Assembly (NCBI RefSeq): GCF_032193805.1 | Contig: NZ_JAVBIK010000001.1 | Span: forward strand, 2,005,001 to 2,069,000 | Reading direction: 5' to 3' | Source of the DNA: Rhodoferax potami | GTDB taxonomy: Bacteria; Pseudomonadota; Gammaproteobacteria; Burkholderiales; Burkholderiaceae_C | Length of the DNA stretch: 64,000 nt | In this document: in pieces, positions 11,516 to 21,808 of the stretch | Numbering within the stretch: position 1 is the first letter of the stretch | How the letters are laid out: every line of letters starts with the position of its first letter | The notes under the pieces: model-generated | Database searches by the model: none | Seen by the model: the letters and a program-made list of their open reading frames with translations, nothing else | Told to the model about the DNA's origin: nothing | Translations under genes and position numbers: made by a program

Positions 11516-12622
11516 TCAGATTCTCATGGGCATCACGACGTACTTGAAGGTCGTGTTGTCGGGGATAGTGATCAGGGCTGAACTGTTGCCGTCTGACAGC
11601 TCCACTTTCACCATGTCCTGGCTCATATTGCTCAGGGCATCAATCAGGTAGGTGACGTTGAAGCCAATTTCGATGCTGTCACCGCCGTAGTCGATGTCCA
11701 ACTCGTCCACCGCTTCTTCCTGCTCGGCGTTGTTGGATGCCACACGCAGGCTGCCGGGATCGATGTTCAGGCGAACGCCCTTGAACTTGTCGCTGGTCAG
11801 GATGGCGGTGCGTTGCAGCGTTTTGAGCAGCGCTTCGCGGCCCAAAGTGATGCTGTTCTTGTGGTTCTTGGGGATGACGCGGTTGTAGTCAGGGAACTTG
11901 CCTTCGACCAGCTTGGTCACGAATTCCATGCCGTCGAAAGTGAACTTGGCCTGGTTGTTGGCGAATTGCATCTCGATGGCGCCTTCGGCGTCAGATAGCA
12001 AGCGTTGCAATTCGATGACCGTTTTGCGCGGCAGGATGACTTCCTGCTTGGGCACTTCCACGTCGAGGGTGGCGGAGGCAAAAGCCAGGCGGTGGCCGTC
12101 GGTGGCGACCAGGCTGAGTTGCTTGCCTTCGGCTACAAACAGAATGCCGTTGAGGTAGTAGCGGATGTCGTGGACCGCCATGGCGAAGGACACCTGGCTC
12201 AGCAGGTCCTTCAGGGTTTTTTGCGGCACGCTGAACACGGGGCCAAAGCTGGCGCTTTCTTGCACCAGAGGAAAGTCTTCCGCCTGCATGGTCTGCAGCG
12301 TGAACTTGCTCTTGCCGCCTTTGAGGATGATTTTGCTTTGGCTGGATTCGAGGGACACGGTCTGGTCACCGGGCATGGTGCGCAGAATGTCGATCAGCTT
12401 GCGCGCACCGATGGTGGTGGTGAAGTTGCCGGTGTCGCCGCCCAGTTCTGCCGTGGTGCGGATCTGGATTTCGAGGTCGCTGGTGGTGAGTTGCAGGGAG
12501 GTGCCGGTCTTGCGCAGCAGTACGTTGGCAAGAATGGGCAAGGTGTGGCGGCGCTCGACAATACCGGCCACCGATTGCAGAACCGATAAGACCTTGTCTT
12601 GCGTTGCCTTCAATACGATCAT
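11516..12622 (-). CDS. dnaN: DNA polymerase III beta sliding clamp
   Basis: A 368-residue ring-forming clamp that tethers polymerase III to DNA. It begins MIVLKATQDKVLSVLQSVAGIVERRHTLPIL and ends KYVVMPMRI, as the betaproteobacterial clamp does. The length is normal. ATG at 12622 is preferred to 12649 because the protein family begins there. It lies 93 bases downstream of dnaA in the conserved dnaA-dnaN order. Confidence 0.98.
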   Translation of the reverse strand: MIVLKATQDKVLSVLQSVAGIVERRHTLPILANVLLRKTGTSLQLTTSDLEIQIRTTAELGGDTGNFTTTIGARKLIDILRTMPGDQTVSLESSQSKIILKGGKSKFTLQTMQAEDFPLVQESASFGPVFSVPQKTLKDLLSQVSFAMAVHDIRYYLNGILFVAEGKQLSLVATDGHRLAFASATLDVEVPKQEVILPRKTVIELQRLLSDAEGAIEMQFANNQAKFTFDGMEFVTKLVEGKFPDYNRVIPKNHKNSITLGREALLKTLQRTAILTSDKFKGVRLNIDPGSLRVASNNAEQEEAVDELDIDYGGDSIEIGFNVTYLIDALSNMSQDMVKVELSDGNSSALITIPDNTTFKYVVMPMRI

Positions 12623-12715
12623 GTCAACCTCTTTGTGAATCTCTGCCAAACAAACAATCCCGCCATTTTCTCTGTTTTTTCAGTGAGTTACGGGGGCTTG
12701 CCTCTGTTTTTACCC

Positions 12716-14128
12716 TTAACCTTTGAGCGTTTGCTCCAGAACGTGTAACTGCTGGTTCAGTTCGGTCAGTTGCTGGCGCTCGCCGCCGATTTTTCGCACG
12801 GCGTGCAACACTGTCGTGTGATCGCGCCCACCGAATAGCTCGCCGATTTCCGGCAGGCTCTTTTGGGTCAGTTCTTTCGCCAAATACATCGCAATCTGGC
12901 GCGGCCGTGCAATGCTCGCCGGACGCTTCTTGGAATACATGTCCGCGACCTTGATCTTGTAGTAGTCGGCCACGGTTTTTTGGATGTTTTCCACCGAGAT
13001 CTGCCGGTTCTGGATCGACAGCAAGTCGCGCAGGGCTTCGCGGGCCAGCTGGATGGAGATTTCCTTCTGGTTAAAGCGCGAATACGCCAGGATTTTGCGC
13101 AGCGCGCCTTCGAGCTCGCGGACGTTGGAGCGCACGTTTTTCGCTACAAAAAACGCCACTTCTTCGGGCATTTCAGACCCCTCGGCATGCGCTTTGTTGA
13201 TCAGAATCGCCACCCGCATTTCGAGCTCCGGCGGCTCGATGGCCACCGTCAAGCCGGAGTCAAAACGGGACACCAAACGCTCGTGAATATCGGCCAGACC
13301 CTTGGGATAAGTGTCGCTGGTCATCACGATGTGGGATTTCTTGGCCAGCAGGGCTTCGAAGGCGTTGAAAAACTCTTCCTGGGTGCGGTCTTTGTTGGCA
13401 AAGAACTGCACATCGTCAATCAAGAGCAGGTCCAGGGAGTGGTAACGCTCCTTGAATTCGTCAAAAGTTTTGCGCTGATAGGCCTTGACGACATCTGACA
13501 CAAATTGTTCTGCGTGGATGTAAAGCACCTTGGATCCGGGCTTATCCACAAGCAGGCGGTTCCCTACGGCGTGCATCAAGTGGGTTTTGCCCAAGCCTAC
13601 GCCACCATAGATAAACAGGGGGTTGTACAAGTGCCCAGGCATGGTAGCCACATGCATGGCGGCTGCACGCGCCATGCGGTTTGCAGTGCCTTCCACCAGG
13701 CTCTCGAAGGTGAGCATGCTGTTGAGGCGGCTTTTGGGGACGCCGGCGAAGCGGTCTTCGCCTACTTCGACTTCTTCGATGGCTGCAGGCACCTCCGCGG
13801 CACGGGGAGCCGCTGTCGGGCGCACCGGTGCTTCTCGCGGAGTGATCACTAACTCAACGGCTACAGCTTGCCCGTAAAGCTTTTCAAGCATTCCTGCAAT
13901 GCGCTGGCTGTACTGGGCGCGAACCCAGTCGAGTTTGAAGCGATTGGCAACGAACACCGTAATTTTGGACATGTCCTCGTGAACGAGGGCGGTGAGCGGC
14001 TTGATCCAGGTGTTGAATTGCTGCTCGGGAAGCTCTTGGGCGAGCTGATCGACGCAACTCTGCCAAAGGCTTTGCCCGAGTTCAAAGTTGGAGCCGTCGT
14101 GGGGGGAAGGGAGGGAGCCCTGGGTCAT
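12716..14128 (-). CDS. dnaA: Chromosomal replication initiator DnaA
   Basis: A 470-residue AAA+ initiator that opens the origin. Domain I is N-terminal ([25 protein letters not shown]). The AAA+ domain has Walker [11 protein letters not shown] and Walker [10 protein letters not shown]. The C-terminal domain IV has the DnaA-box binding helix ([15 protein letters not shown]). ATG at 14128 is chosen from the family start ([10 protein letters not shown]); no clear ribosome site precedes it, and an in-frame ATG at 14176 would add 16 residues. A consensus DnaA box is also present inside the gene at 13544-13552. Confidence 0.98.
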   Translation of the reverse strand: MTQGSLPSPHDGSNFELGQSLWQSCVDQLAQELPEQQFNTWIKPLTALVHEDMSKITVFVANRFKLDWVRAQYSQRIAGMLEKLYGQAVAVELVITPREAPVRPTAAPRAAEVPAAIEEVEVGEDRFAGVPKSRLNSMLTFESLVEGTANRMARAAAMHVATMPGHLYNPLFIYGGVGLGKTHLMHAVGNRLLVDKPGSKVLYIHAEQFVSDVVKAYQRKTFDEFKERYHSLDLLLIDDVQFFANKDRTQEEFFNAFEALLAKKSHIVMTSDTYPKGLADIHERLVSRFDSGLTVAIEPPELEMRVAILINKAHAEGSEMPEEVAFFVAKNVRSNVRELEGALRKILAYSRFNQKEISIQLAREALRDLLSIQNRQISVENIQKTVADYYKIKVADMYSKKRPASIARPRQIAMYLAKELTQKSLPEIGELFGGRDHTTVLHAVRKIGGERQQLTELNQQLHVLEQTLKG

Positions 14129-14144
14129 TGTGCGGGTCAGCTTC

Positions 14145-14320
14145 TGTGGATAGTTGTTGTTTGCTGCGAAGCGCATTCTAATTTATCAATACTTTATCCA
14201 CATTGTCGACCGGGGCGGCCGCAGTTCGTGCAAAAGAATCTGATTGCCGCCTAAGGTGTTGCCCTGCTTGGGAAAATTTGCGATAATCCGCGGTTCCCCT
14301 GATTGTGTTCGGGGCGATAA
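14145..14320. other. Candidate origin region (oriC) between dnaA and rpmH
   Basis: The 274 bases between dnaA and rpmH hold a perfect DnaA box TTATCCACA at 14194-14202, and an inverted box with one mismatch, TGTGGATAG, at 14145-14153 if dnaA starts at 14128. The stretch 14174-14200 is A/T-rich (TCTAATTTATCAATACTTTATCC). The position is canonical for an origin, but only two clear boxes are visible, so this could instead be mainly the dnaA autoregulatory promoter. Confidence 0.5.
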
Positions 14321-14327
14321 GACCGAA

Positions 14328-14376
14328 ATCTGCGTTATCGAGTCCCTGGTGAGTAGCACTGGCGGGCTACGCAGAT
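14328..14376 (+). promoter_or_regulatory. Inverted repeat in rpmH leader
   Basis: Eight-base arms ATCTGCGT (14328-14335) and ACGCAGAT (14369-14376) enclose 33 bases. A smaller nested pair, CGATAA (14315) and TTATCG (14335), competes with it. The structure ends 26 bases before the rpmH start and could fold in the mRNA leader. Function not known. Confidence 0.4.
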
Positions 14377-14402
14377 ACCACTGAGCCTGTTAGGAAAATT
14401 TC

Positions 14403-14537
14403 ATGAAACGCACATACCAACCTTCCAAAATCCGTCGCGCACGTACCCACGGCTTCCTGGTCCGCATGAAGACTCGCGGCGGCCGCGCTGTGATCAATGC
14501 ACGCCGCGCCAAAGGCCGCAAGCGTCTGGCTGTCTAA
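14403..14537 (+). CDS. rpmH: 50S ribosomal protein L34
   Basis: A 44-residue protein, [20 protein letters not shown] and onward to GRKRLAV, the normal length and sequence of L34 of the large ribosomal subunit. It is preceded by GTTAGGAAAATTTC. It is the first gene of the conserved rpmH-rnpA-yidD-yidC-mnmE string on the plus strand, divergent from dnaA. Confidence 0.98.
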   Translation: MKRTYQPSKIRRARTHGFLVRMKTRGGRAVINARRAKGRKRLAV

Positions 14538-14567
14538 GACGGCTTCGCAAACCAGAGCTTTTGGCTT

Positions 14568-15035
14568 TTGGTGATAGCGGAACCGCACATCGGCAGGCTG
14601 CCTGCCGTTAAGCGCCTTCAAACGCGCGCCCAGTTCCAAGCGGTTCTGGGTGGCTCTACGGTTTCAAAAACAGCGCACTTTGCTTTGCATTGCTGCGCTG
14701 TTGGTGTTTCTGGCTTAGATACAAATCCTTCCGTTTTTCCTGAGCCGGGCCTATGGCTCGGAGCGATGGCGCCCAAGCGCTGGGCCAAACGGGCGGTGAC
14801 CCGCAATACGATCAAGCGCCAGGTGTACAGCTTGGGGGCTGAATTCGCTCCATTGCTGAAAGAAAAAGCCCACTTGATCCGCTTGCGGCGCGACTTTGAT
14901 CGCAAAGTCTTTGTGAGCGCCACGTCGGATGCCCTGAAAGCGGCGGTGCGCAGCGAACTGATGGAGCTTTTCGGTCAAATTGTGGGCCCATTGCCCGGCA
15001 AGGTGGGTTCCGATCCGTCACAGGTGAGGCCATGA
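14568..15035 (+). CDS. rnpA: Ribonuclease P protein component
   Basis: A 155-residue basic protein that assists the RNase P RNA in maturing tRNA 5' ends. It shows the KRLQTRAQFQAVL start and the signature RAVTRNTIKRQVY. The start is uncertain: TTG at 14568 or GTG at 14571, both upstream of the conserved LPAVKRL. Its stop overlaps the yidD start (ATGA). Confidence 0.93.
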   Translation: MVIAEPHIGRLPAVKRLQTRAQFQAVLGGSTVSKTAHFALHCCAVGVSGLDTNPSVFPEPGLWLGAMAPKRWAKRAVTRNTIKRQVYSLGAEFAPLLKEKAHLIRLRRDFDRKVFVSATSDALKAAVRSELMELFGQIVGPLPGKVGSDPSQVRP

Positions 15036-15304
15036 TGAAGTGGATCCTGATGGGTTTGGTGCGTGGCTATCGCTTGATGCTGAGCCCCTGGCTAGGATCC
15101 GCTTGCCGCTTTAACCCCACATGTTCTGTGTATGCGCTTGAAGCCCTCGAACGGCACGGTGCGACAATAGGCAGCTATTTGACGGTTGCGCGTCTTGCGC
15201 GCTGTCACCCGTGGTGCGCGGGTGGGCACGATCCCGTGCCTGAGAATGCGCCGCGACTGTTCAGTCGCTTGATTCAATCCCCCTCTGAGAAAAAGTCTTC
15301 ATGA
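15032..15304 (+). CDS. yidD: Membrane protein insertion efficiency factor YidD
   Basis: A 90-residue protein with the YidD pattern GYRLMLSPWLGSACRFNPTCSVYALEAL and the conserved cysteines of the HPWCAGGHDPVP segment. The family is a small, membrane-associated helper of YidC. It starts at ATG 15032 (a second ATG follows directly) and overlaps both rnpA and yidC. Confidence 0.95.
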   Translation: MMKWILMGLVRGYRLMLSPWLGSACRFNPTCSVYALEALERHGATIGSYLTVARLARCHPWCAGGHDPVPENAPRLFSRLIQSPSEKKSS

Positions 15305-16998
15305 ACGATATTCGCCGCACCATTTTGTGGGTGATCTTTGGGTTCTCCATGGTCCTGTTGTGGGATCAGTGGCAGATCCACAACGGAAAGCAAGCCACTT
15401 TCTTCCCTAATCCGACACAAAAAGCAGCGTCGGCTCCTGCCCCTGCAGTGAGTGCATCCGCGGGTGTGCCCGTTGCACCAGCGGTCGCAGGGCAAGCACC
15501 AGTGGCCGGGTCTGCGGTAGCCGTGGCGTCTGAGCGTTTTGAGGTCAGCACAGATGTGCTCAAAATGACGTTTGACACCCAAGGTGGCGCGTTGGTGCGG
15601 ACTGAGTTTTTGCAGTATTTGGACTCCAACGACAAGACACGCAATTTCGTTTTGTTGGACGACACCAAGGATCGTTATTACCAAGCCCAGACCGGATTGA
15701 TCGGCGGCGTGGCGCCGGACAGCTTCCCGACCCACAAGTCGGTGATGGCGGTGAGTGGTGACAAGGCGCTCAAAGACGGACAAGACGAGCTCAAAATTGT
15801 TTTCACCTCGCAAGACACGGGCGGTATCAAGCTTGTAAAGACCTACACACTGCGTCGTGGTGCATACGATATTGCTGTTAAGCATGAGGTGATCAACACC
15901 GGAGCGACCGCCCTGAACCCCCAGTTGTATCTGCAGTTGGTGCGTGACGGTAACAAACCTGCCGGTGAGTCTTCTTTCTACTCCACTTTCACAGGCCCTG
16001 CGGTTTACACCGACCTCAAGAAGTACCAAAAGGTCGAGTTCAGTGACATCAAAAAAGGCAAGGCCGATTTTGAGAAGGAAAGCACCAACGGCTATATCGC
16101 CATGGTGCAGCACTACTTCGCCAGCGCGTGGATCTTGCCTGCGGATGTGAAACGCACTTTCTCTCTGGATGCGCGAGATGTGGGTGCAACGGTTGCTGAT
16201 TGCTGCTACCGAGCCACCATGATTACGCCGCTGGAAACAGTGGCCCCCGGTCAAACCAAGGCGGTGGAAGCCAAACTGTTTGTGGGCCCCCAAGAGGAGA
16301 AAAAGCTCGAAGCTTTGGCTCCCGGCATGGAGCTGGTGAAAGACTATGGCTGGCTGACCATTCTCGCCAAGCCTTTGTACTGGCTGCTCGACAAGCTGCA
16401 CAGCTTCATCCAGAACTGGGGATGGTCTATCGTAGCCTTGGTGCTGTTGCTGAAGATTGCGTTCTACTGGCTCAATGCCAAGGCGTATGCCAGCATGGCC
16501 AAGATGAAGGCGGTGAACCCCCGCATCATGGAAATGCGCGAACGTCTCAAGGACAACCCGCAGCAGATGCAACAGGAGATGATGCGTATCTACCGTGAAG
16601 AGAAGGTGAACCCCATGGGTGGGTGCTTCCCGATCATGGTGCAGATCCCGGTTTTCATTGCGCTCTACTGGGTGTTGTTGTCCAGCGTAGAAATGCGCAA
16701 CGCGCCGTGGATTTTGTGGATCCAGGATTTGTCTTCGCCTGATCCATTCTTTATCCTGCCCGTGGTCATGACCTTGACGACCCTGCTGCAAACTGCGCTG
16801 AATCCGGCACCTCCGGATCCTTTGCAAGCCAAGATGATGTGGTTCATGCCACTGGCGTTCAGCGTGATGTTCTTTTTCTTCCCGTCCGGTTTGGTGCTGT
16901 ACTGGATCACCAATAACATTCTGTCGATTGCACAGCAGTGGATCATCAACACCCGCATGGGCGTGCCACCGCAGTTCAATCTGCCGAAGTTCAAGTAA
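15301..16998 (+). CDS. yidC: Membrane protein insertase YidC
   Basis: A 565-residue inner-membrane insertase. An N-terminal anchor (about 8-22) is followed by a periplasmic beta domain (about 80-345) and the conserved five-helix core (NWGWSIVALVLLLKIAFYWL, MGGCFPIMVQIPVFIALYWVL, SGLVLYWITNNILSIAQQW). The linker at residues 35-75 is Ala/Pro/Val-rich. The ATG overlaps the yidD stop. Length and order are normal for betaproteobacteria. Confidence 0.98.
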   Translation: MNDIRRTILWVIFGFSMVLLWDQWQIHNGKQATFFPNPTQKAASAPAPAVSASAGVPVAPAVAGQAPVAGSAVAVASERFEVSTDVLKMTFDTQGGALVRTEFLQYLDSNDKTRNFVLLDDTKDRYYQAQTGLIGGVAPDSFPTHKSVMAVSGDKALKDGQDELKIVFTSQDTGGIKLVKTYTLRRGAYDIAVKHEVINTGATALNPQLYLQLVRDGNKPAGESSFYSTFTGPAVYTDLKKYQKVEFSDIKKGKADFEKESTNGYIAMVQHYFASAWILPADVKRTFSLDARDVGATVADCCYRATMITPLETVAPGQTKAVEAKLFVGPQEEKKLEALAPGMELVKDYGWLTILAKPLYWLLDKLHSFIQNWGWSIVALVLLLKIAFYWLNAKAYASMAKMKAVNPRIMEMRERLKDNPQQMQQEMMRIYREEKVNPMGGCFPIMVQIPVFIALYWVLLSSVEMRNAPWILWIQDLSSPDPFFILPVVMTLTTLLQTALNPAPPDPLQAKMMWFMPLAFSVMFFFFPSGLVLYWITNNILSIAQQWIINTRMGVPPQFNLPKFK

Positions 16999-17013
16999 TC
17001 GGGCCGGGACGAG

Positions 17014-18420
17014 GTGCTGTCACGGCATACGGACCCGATTGCCGCCATCGCTACGGCCTCTGGCCGTGGCGCAGTCGGTATCGTGAGGGTAAGCGGCAAA
17101 TCGCTGCTTGCGTTCACCGAAGCGTTCTTCGGGCGCACACTGGTGCCGCGCGAAGCGACTTACCTTCCCTTCCCCGACGCGCAAGGCCAGCCCATTGACC
17201 ATGGACTGGCTCTGTTTTTTCCGGGACCCCGTTCATTCACCGGCGAAGATGTTCTTGAGCTTCAAGCGCATGGTGGGCCAGTTGTTTTGCAGCTTCTGGT
17301 CGCCCGTTGCCTCGAGATTGCTGCGCAGCCCGGGCCCGGCGGTGAAGGTGCGGTTTTGCCTGCCTTGCGCTTGGCGGATCCCGGTGAATTCACCCAACGT
17401 GCGTTTCTGAACAACAAGCTCGATCTCGCGCAAGCGGAAGCGATTGCAGACTTGATCGATGCCAGTACCGAAGCCGCTGCACGCAGTGCCAGCCAGTCTC
17501 TCTCGGGTGTTTTTTCAAAACAGGTCGCCTCCTTGCGCGATGCCCTGATTCACCTGCGCATGCTGGTCGAGGCGACGCTGGATTTCCCCGAAGAGGAAAT
17601 TGATTTCCTTGAAAAAGCGGATGCTGTGGGCCAGTTGCAGCGCTTGCAAACCGCGTTGCTCGCGGTGCAAGCCAAAGCTGCACAAGGCGCGCTACTGCGT
17701 GAGGGCATGAAGGTGGTGATTGCAGGGCAGCCGAATGCCGGTAAATCATCCTTGCTCAACGCACTGGCGGGCGCCGAACTCGCCATCGTGACGCCGATCG
17801 CCGGGACCACCCGCGACAAAGTGCAGGAAACCATCCAGATCGAGGGCGTGCCACTGCACATCATCGACACGGCGGGTCTGCGCGAAAGCGACGATGCCGT
17901 GGAGCAAATCGGCATTGCGCGTGCTTGGGAGGCCATCACTGCCGCAGATGCGGTCGTGTTTTTGCACGACCTAACCCGTTGCAGCGCTCCTGATTACATA
18001 GCAGCTGACGCAGATATAGCGGCCACGATAGCCCAAAAACTGCCACAAAAGGTGCCGATCATCCATGTCTGGAACAAAGCCGATGCACAACCATTGGCTT
18101 CTTCTGACGAGGGGCTTGTGCTTTCTGCGAAGACAGGTGCAGGCCTCGACACCCTGCGCTCACGTCTTTTGGAGGCGGCGGGTTGGCAGCCTGCCCAAGG
18201 GGGCACCTTTATCGCACGCCAGCGCCATTTGCAAGCGTTGAAGGAAGTAGCCGACCATTTGGCGCACGCTTCTGATTTGCTGGCGAATGGCAGTGACGCC
18301 TTGGACCTGCTCGCCGAAGAGCTGCGTTTGGGTCAAAATGCGCTCAACCGAATCACTGGTGAATTCGGTGCAGATGACTTGCTAGGCGTCATTTTTTCGA
18401 AGTTTTGTATTGGCAAATAG
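17014..18420 (+). CDS. mnmE: tRNA modification GTPase MnmE
   Basis: A 468-residue GTPase that, with MnmG, installs the (carboxymethyl)aminomethyl group at U34 of certain tRNAs. It shows the G1 loop GQPNAGKS at 238-245, DTAGL, NKAD and the terminal CIGK with its catalytic cysteine. The GTG at 17014 gives the expected start. A degenerate copy of the dispersed repeat is translated in frame in the variable loop before NKAD (17996-18036, about residues 328-341). Confidence 0.97.
   Translation: MLSRHTDPIAAIATASGRGAVGIVRVSGKSLLAFTEAFFGRTLVPREATYLPFPDAQGQPIDHGLALFFPGPRSFTGEDVLELQAHGGPVVLQLLVARCLEIAAQPGPGGEGAVLPALRLADPGEFTQRAFLNNKLDLAQAEAIADLIDASTEAAARSASQSLSGVFSKQVASLRDALIHLRMLVEATLDFPEEEIDFLEKADAVGQLQRLQTALLAVQAKAAQGALLREGMKVVIAGQPNAGKSSLLNALAGAELAIVTPIAGTTRDKVQETIQIEGVPLHIIDTAGLRESDDAVEQIGIARAWEAITAADAVVFLHDLTRCSAPDYIAADADIAATIAQKLPQKVPIIHVWNKADAQPLASSDEGLVLSAKTGAGLDTLRSRLLEAAGWQPAQGGTFIARQRHLQALKEVADHLAHASDLLANGSDALDLLAEELRLGQNALNRITGEFGADDLLGVIFSKFCIGK
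17996..18036 (+). repeat. Dispersed repeat, degenerate copy inside mnmE
   Basis: ACATAGCAGCTGACGC, a 9-base spacer and GCGGCCACGATAGCCC resemble the family pattern. It encodes part of [14 protein letters not shown] in a region where MnmE length varies. The match is weaker than in the other copies. Confidence 0.4.
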
Positions 18421-18456
18421 TCGGGTGCCGTGCTTTCAAGGGAAGGACTAGTTCTG

Positions 18457-19125
18457 ATGTCTTTTTTCAAATGGTTTAGCCGTTCGGCAGACACCACACA
18501 TCCTGCAGCGCCTGGCGCACCATCGGGTCGGAGTGCCGGCACACGTTCTCGTACGAAAAGAGCGCTTTCCGCAGACGCGCAAGAGCCGCACGGGCGTAAG
18601 GCAGAACGCAATGAGCGCCGAGAGTCTTTGTATGCCGTTGTCCGTGAGTCGATGACCGGTGCAGGGCTCCTCTCCGGCAGCTATAAGTTCAAAGTTTTGT
18701 CTCTGGACTCGCGGGGACGCCAGTATTTGATCATGGTGGATTTGGCTGAGCACAATGTGCGCGATGCCAAGTTGCTGCTTGGCATAGAAAGCCGCGTTGG
18801 GAAAATTGCGAAGAATCGCCATGACTTGCTGGTGACCGCCATGTACTGGCGCATCAACGAGCAACTCGGCACAGCGGAACAGCCGCCGCCTGTTCATTCA
18901 AATACCAGTGCTCGCCAAGCAGAACGATTTGAGCCGCTTCAACCTTCAGAGATTGAGGCCTTCAAGCGTGCACTTTCGTCAGTGCCCGCTGCGCCGGCCT
19001 TGTCTGCGCCGGGAGAGATCATCAAGTCCGCAAAGCGCAATCCTGCTCCCGTTCGCTTCAGTGATACAGAGTTGAACGAGCGCTTGTTTCCTTTGAGTAC
19101 GACGCAGTACGGCGAACTAAACTGA
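18457..19125 (+). CDS. Conserved hypothetical protein
   Basis: A 222-residue protein of unknown function, beginning MSFFKWFSRSADTTHPAAPG. It has a basic, low-complexity N-terminus (about 15-60), a compact central part (GSYKFKVLSLDSRGRQYLIMVDLAE) and a C-terminal segment ending FSDTELNERLFPLSTTQYGELN. No signal peptide or membrane helix is seen. ATG at 18457 follows a GGAAGG site. It stands between mnmE and apt and may be co-transcribed with mnmE. Confidence 0.8.
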   Translation: MSFFKWFSRSADTTHPAAPGAPSGRSAGTRSRTKRALSADAQEPHGRKAERNERRESLYAVVRESMTGAGLLSGSYKFKVLSLDSRGRQYLIMVDLAEHNVRDAKLLLGIESRVGKIAKNRHDLLVTAMYWRINEQLGTAEQPPPVHSNTSARQAERFEPLQPSEIEAFKRALSSVPAAPALSAPGEIIKSAKRNPAPVRFSDTELNERLFPLSTTQYGELN

Positions 19126-19157
19126 ATCGGTTCGGTCCGCCGTTAACGGTGCTGCTT

Positions 19158-19712
19158 TCAGTGGCCGGAAAAGTCCACCAAGGTGAACAGCGGCAGGCCC
19201 GAATCACGCAGCTTCTGAGAGCCACCCAACTCCGGCAGGTCTACGATGGCAGCGCCTTCCATCACATGGGCTCCTTGGCGCTCCAATAGCTTTCTCCCCG
19301 CCATCATGGTGCCCCCGGTCGCGATCAGGTCGTCGATCAAAAGGACTCGGTCCCCCGGCTTGACCGCATCGGTATGGAGCTCCACCGTTGCGCTGCCGTA
19401 TTCCAACTCGTAGGTCTCTTCGACGGTGGTGAAGGGCAGTTTGCCCTTTTTCCGGATCGGCACAAAGCCGATGTTGAGCTCATAGGCCACCACGGCACCC
19501 AAAATAAAGCCACGTGCATCCAGCCCTGCGACGACATCAGGTCGCATAGAGGGATCCATATAGCGGTGCACAAAGGCGTCGATCAAGACCCGGAATACCT
19601 TGGCATCTTGCAGCAAAGGCGTGATGTCGCGGAACTGCACTCCTGGCGTCGGCCAATCGGGAACTGTCCGGATGTGGTCACGAAGGTACTGATTAATGCT
19701 CAGATGTTGCAT
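19158..19712 (-). CDS. apt: Adenine phosphoribosyltransferase
   Basis: A 184-residue purine-salvage enzyme that makes AMP from adenine and PRPP. It shows [35 protein letters not shown] and the PRPP loop [14 protein letters not shown]. Length is normal. It lies 64 bases beyond the antiporter start, on the same strand, so it may be read with that gene. Confidence 0.96.
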   Translation of the reverse strand: MQHLSINQYLRDHIRTVPDWPTPGVQFRDITPLLQDAKVFRVLIDAFVHRYMDPSMRPDVVAGLDARGFILGAVVAYELNIGFVPIRKKGKLPFTTVEETYELEYGSATVELHTDAVKPGDRVLLIDDLIATGGTMMAGRKLLERQGAHVMEGAAIVDLPELGGSQKLRDSGLPLFTLVDFSGH

Positions 19713-19776
19713 AGAAAACTCATGAAAAAAGCGCCAATGTGGCGCGGGGCTATTGTGCGCCCAAGTTCGGCAGACC

Positions 19777-21765
19777 TTATAGGCCTTTCAGCAGTTTTTG
19801 TTCAGCGGTCGCCAACTCGACGACTTTGCCACTGAGTACCAGTGTGTCCCCACCTTGGATGCAGACCGACTCATCCACGGTGACCTGTGCACCGTTGGCG
19901 CGCCGCAGACTGACCAACCGAACCCCGAGGCGATCGAGTTGAAAAGCCGCGACCGGTTGTCCACTGGACTTGAATGCCGCAGGAAGGCTGACAGTGGCAA
20001 GCCGCTCGTTCTGCAACTCATCGACGGAGTTGTCGTCCGCTCCATGAAAGAAGCCTTTGAGCAGGTTGTAACGCGCATCGCGCTGTTCCTGCACGATGCG
20101 GATAACGCGTCGCATCGGCACCCCCACCAGCGCCAATGCGTGACTAGCCAGCATCAGGGAGCCTTCGATGGCTTCCGGGACCACTTCGGTCGCACCAGCC
20201 TCTTGGAGCTTTTCCAGATTTTGATCATCCTGGGTGCGCACAATCACTGGCACCTGGGGTGCATGGGACCGGGTGTTGGCCAAAACCTTGAGTGCGCCGG
20301 GTACATCCAAATAAGTAATTACCACAGCGCTTGCACGCGCCAGGCCAGCTGCCATCAGCGCTTGCAGGCGGGCAGCATCTCCGAATACCACCGAGTCACC
20401 GGCTGCGGCCGCGTGCCGCACCCGATCGGGGTCCAGGTCAAGGGCCATATAGGGGATCCCTTCCCGTTCCAACATGCGCGCCAAGTTCTGGCCACAACGC
20501 CCATAGCCGCAAATGATCACGTGCCGGTTGGCGTTGATCGATTTGCGTGCAATCGAGGTCATTTGCAGCGATTGTTGCAACCACTCACTGCTCACCAGTT
20601 TCATCACAATCCGGTTGGTGTTCATCACGATAAAAGGCGTGATCAACATCGACAGCACCATGGCTGCCAGTATCGGGTTCAGCAGCTCTGGCGGAACCAA
20701 TGCGTTCTTTTGCGCCAAGGTCAGCAAGACAAAACCGAACTCGCCCGCCTGTGCAAGATAAAGCCCGGTACGGATCGAAACCCCCGCCGTTGAGCCCAGA
20801 ACTCGGGCAATAGCGGCAACCAAGGCCGCTTTGAACACGGTGGGCACCACCACCAGCAGCAGCAACAGCGGCCATCGTTCCAAGACCAATCTCCAGTCCA
20901 GAAGCATTCCGATGCTGATGAAAAACAAGCCAAGGAGCACATCGTGGAAGGGGCGGATATCGGTCTCCACCTGGTGCTTGTACTCTGTCTCGGAAATCAG
21001 CATGCCGGCGATAAACGCGCCCAGCGCCAAGCTCAGCCCAGCCAGCTCGGTCAACCAGGCCAGTCCGAGCGTGATGAGCAACAAATTGAGAACAAACAGC
21101 TCGTCGCTCTTGCGCCTTACGACGATGGTGAGCCAACGCCGCATCAAATGCTGGCCACCCACCAGCAACACCGTTACCAGCACGGTGGCTTTTACGGCCG
21201 CCCACGCCAGTGCTTCAAATAAAGCTTCACCCGAAGCGCTGAGCGCGGGTATTAACACCAGCAGGGGTACCACCGCCAAGTCTTGAAACAGTAAAACGCC
21301 CATCACCCGTTTGCCGTGTTCAGACTCCAGCTCTAATCTCTCAATCATGAGCTTCACGACGATTGCTGTGCTGCTCATTGCCAACGCACTTGACAGGGCC
21401 AAAGCGGCTTGCCATCCGAGGTTCCATGCACCGGACAGCCAGATGGATAGCCCCAGAGTCAAACCTGTTGCTAGCAAAATGGTGAGCGTCACTTGCAACA
21501 GCCCGAGGCCGAAAACATGCTGTCGCATTGCGCGCAGACGCGGCAGGTTGAACTCCAGCCCGATGACGAACATCAAAAAAACGACGCCAAATTCCCCAAG
21601 GTGCCTTACCGCTTCCGAGTTCTGCGAGAGTGCCAAAGCGTTTGGTCCAATCACCACGCCGACCGCCAGATATCCCAACATGGGGGGGAGCTTCAGCGAG
21701 CGGCACACCACAACGCCGAGCACAGCGGCCAACAGGTAGAGCAGAGTAATTTCTAAACCGGACAT
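19777..21765 (-). CDS. Kef-type monovalent cation/proton antiporter (CPA2) with TrkA domains
   Basis: A 662-residue inner-membrane antiporter. Residues 1-380 form a CPA2 exchanger of about 12 helices. Residues about 408-525 are a TrkA-N nucleotide-binding domain ([18 protein letters not shown]), and about 570-655 a TrkA-C domain. This is the KefB/KefC/YbaL architecture, a potassium or sodium efflux system gated by nucleotides or glutathione. Without the KefF partner nearby the exact gene name is not certain. It is divergent from kdsD with 43 bases between the starts. Confidence 0.9.
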   Translation of the reverse strand: MSGLEITLLYLLAAVLGVVVCRSLKLPPMLGYLAVGVVIGPNALALSQNSEAVRHLGEFGVVFLMFVIGLEFNLPRLRAMRQHVFGLGLLQVTLTILLATGLTLGLSIWLSGAWNLGWQAALALSSALAMSSTAIVVKLMIERLELESEHGKRVMGVLLFQDLAVVPLLVLIPALSASGEALFEALAWAAVKATVLVTVLLVGGQHLMRRWLTIVVRRKSDELFVLNLLLITLGLAWLTELAGLSLALGAFIAGMLISETEYKHQVETDIRPFHDVLLGLFFISIGMLLDWRLVLERWPLLLLLVVVPTVFKAALVAAIARVLGSTAGVSIRTGLYLAQAGEFGFVLLTLAQKNALVPPELLNPILAAMVLSMLITPFIVMNTNRIVMKLVSSEWLQQSLQMTSIARKSINANRHVIICGYGRCGQNLARMLEREGIPYMALDLDPDRVRHAAAAGDSVVFGDAARLQALMAAGLARASAVVITYLDVPGALKVLANTRSHAPQVPVIVRTQDDQNLEKLQEAGATEVVPEAIEGSLMLASHALALVGVPMRRVIRIVQEQRDARYNLLKGFFHGADDNSVDELQNERLATVSLPAAFKSSGQPVAAFQLDRLGVRLVSLRRANGAQVTVDESVCIQGGDTLVLSGKVVELATAEQKLLKGL

Positions 21766-21808
21766 GCATGGATACTAGCAAGAGACATGCGCTCTATAAA
21801 ATGACGGG

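Noticed and set aside
14129..14176. Upstream start for dnaA at 14176
   Set aside because: The added residues are not part of the DnaA family start; 14128 gives the conserved N-terminus. Not fully excluded because neither has a clear ribosome site.
15274..16827. 517-codon minus-strand frame across yidC
   Set aside because: Antisense shadow of a well-supported gene; no ribosome site or family match.
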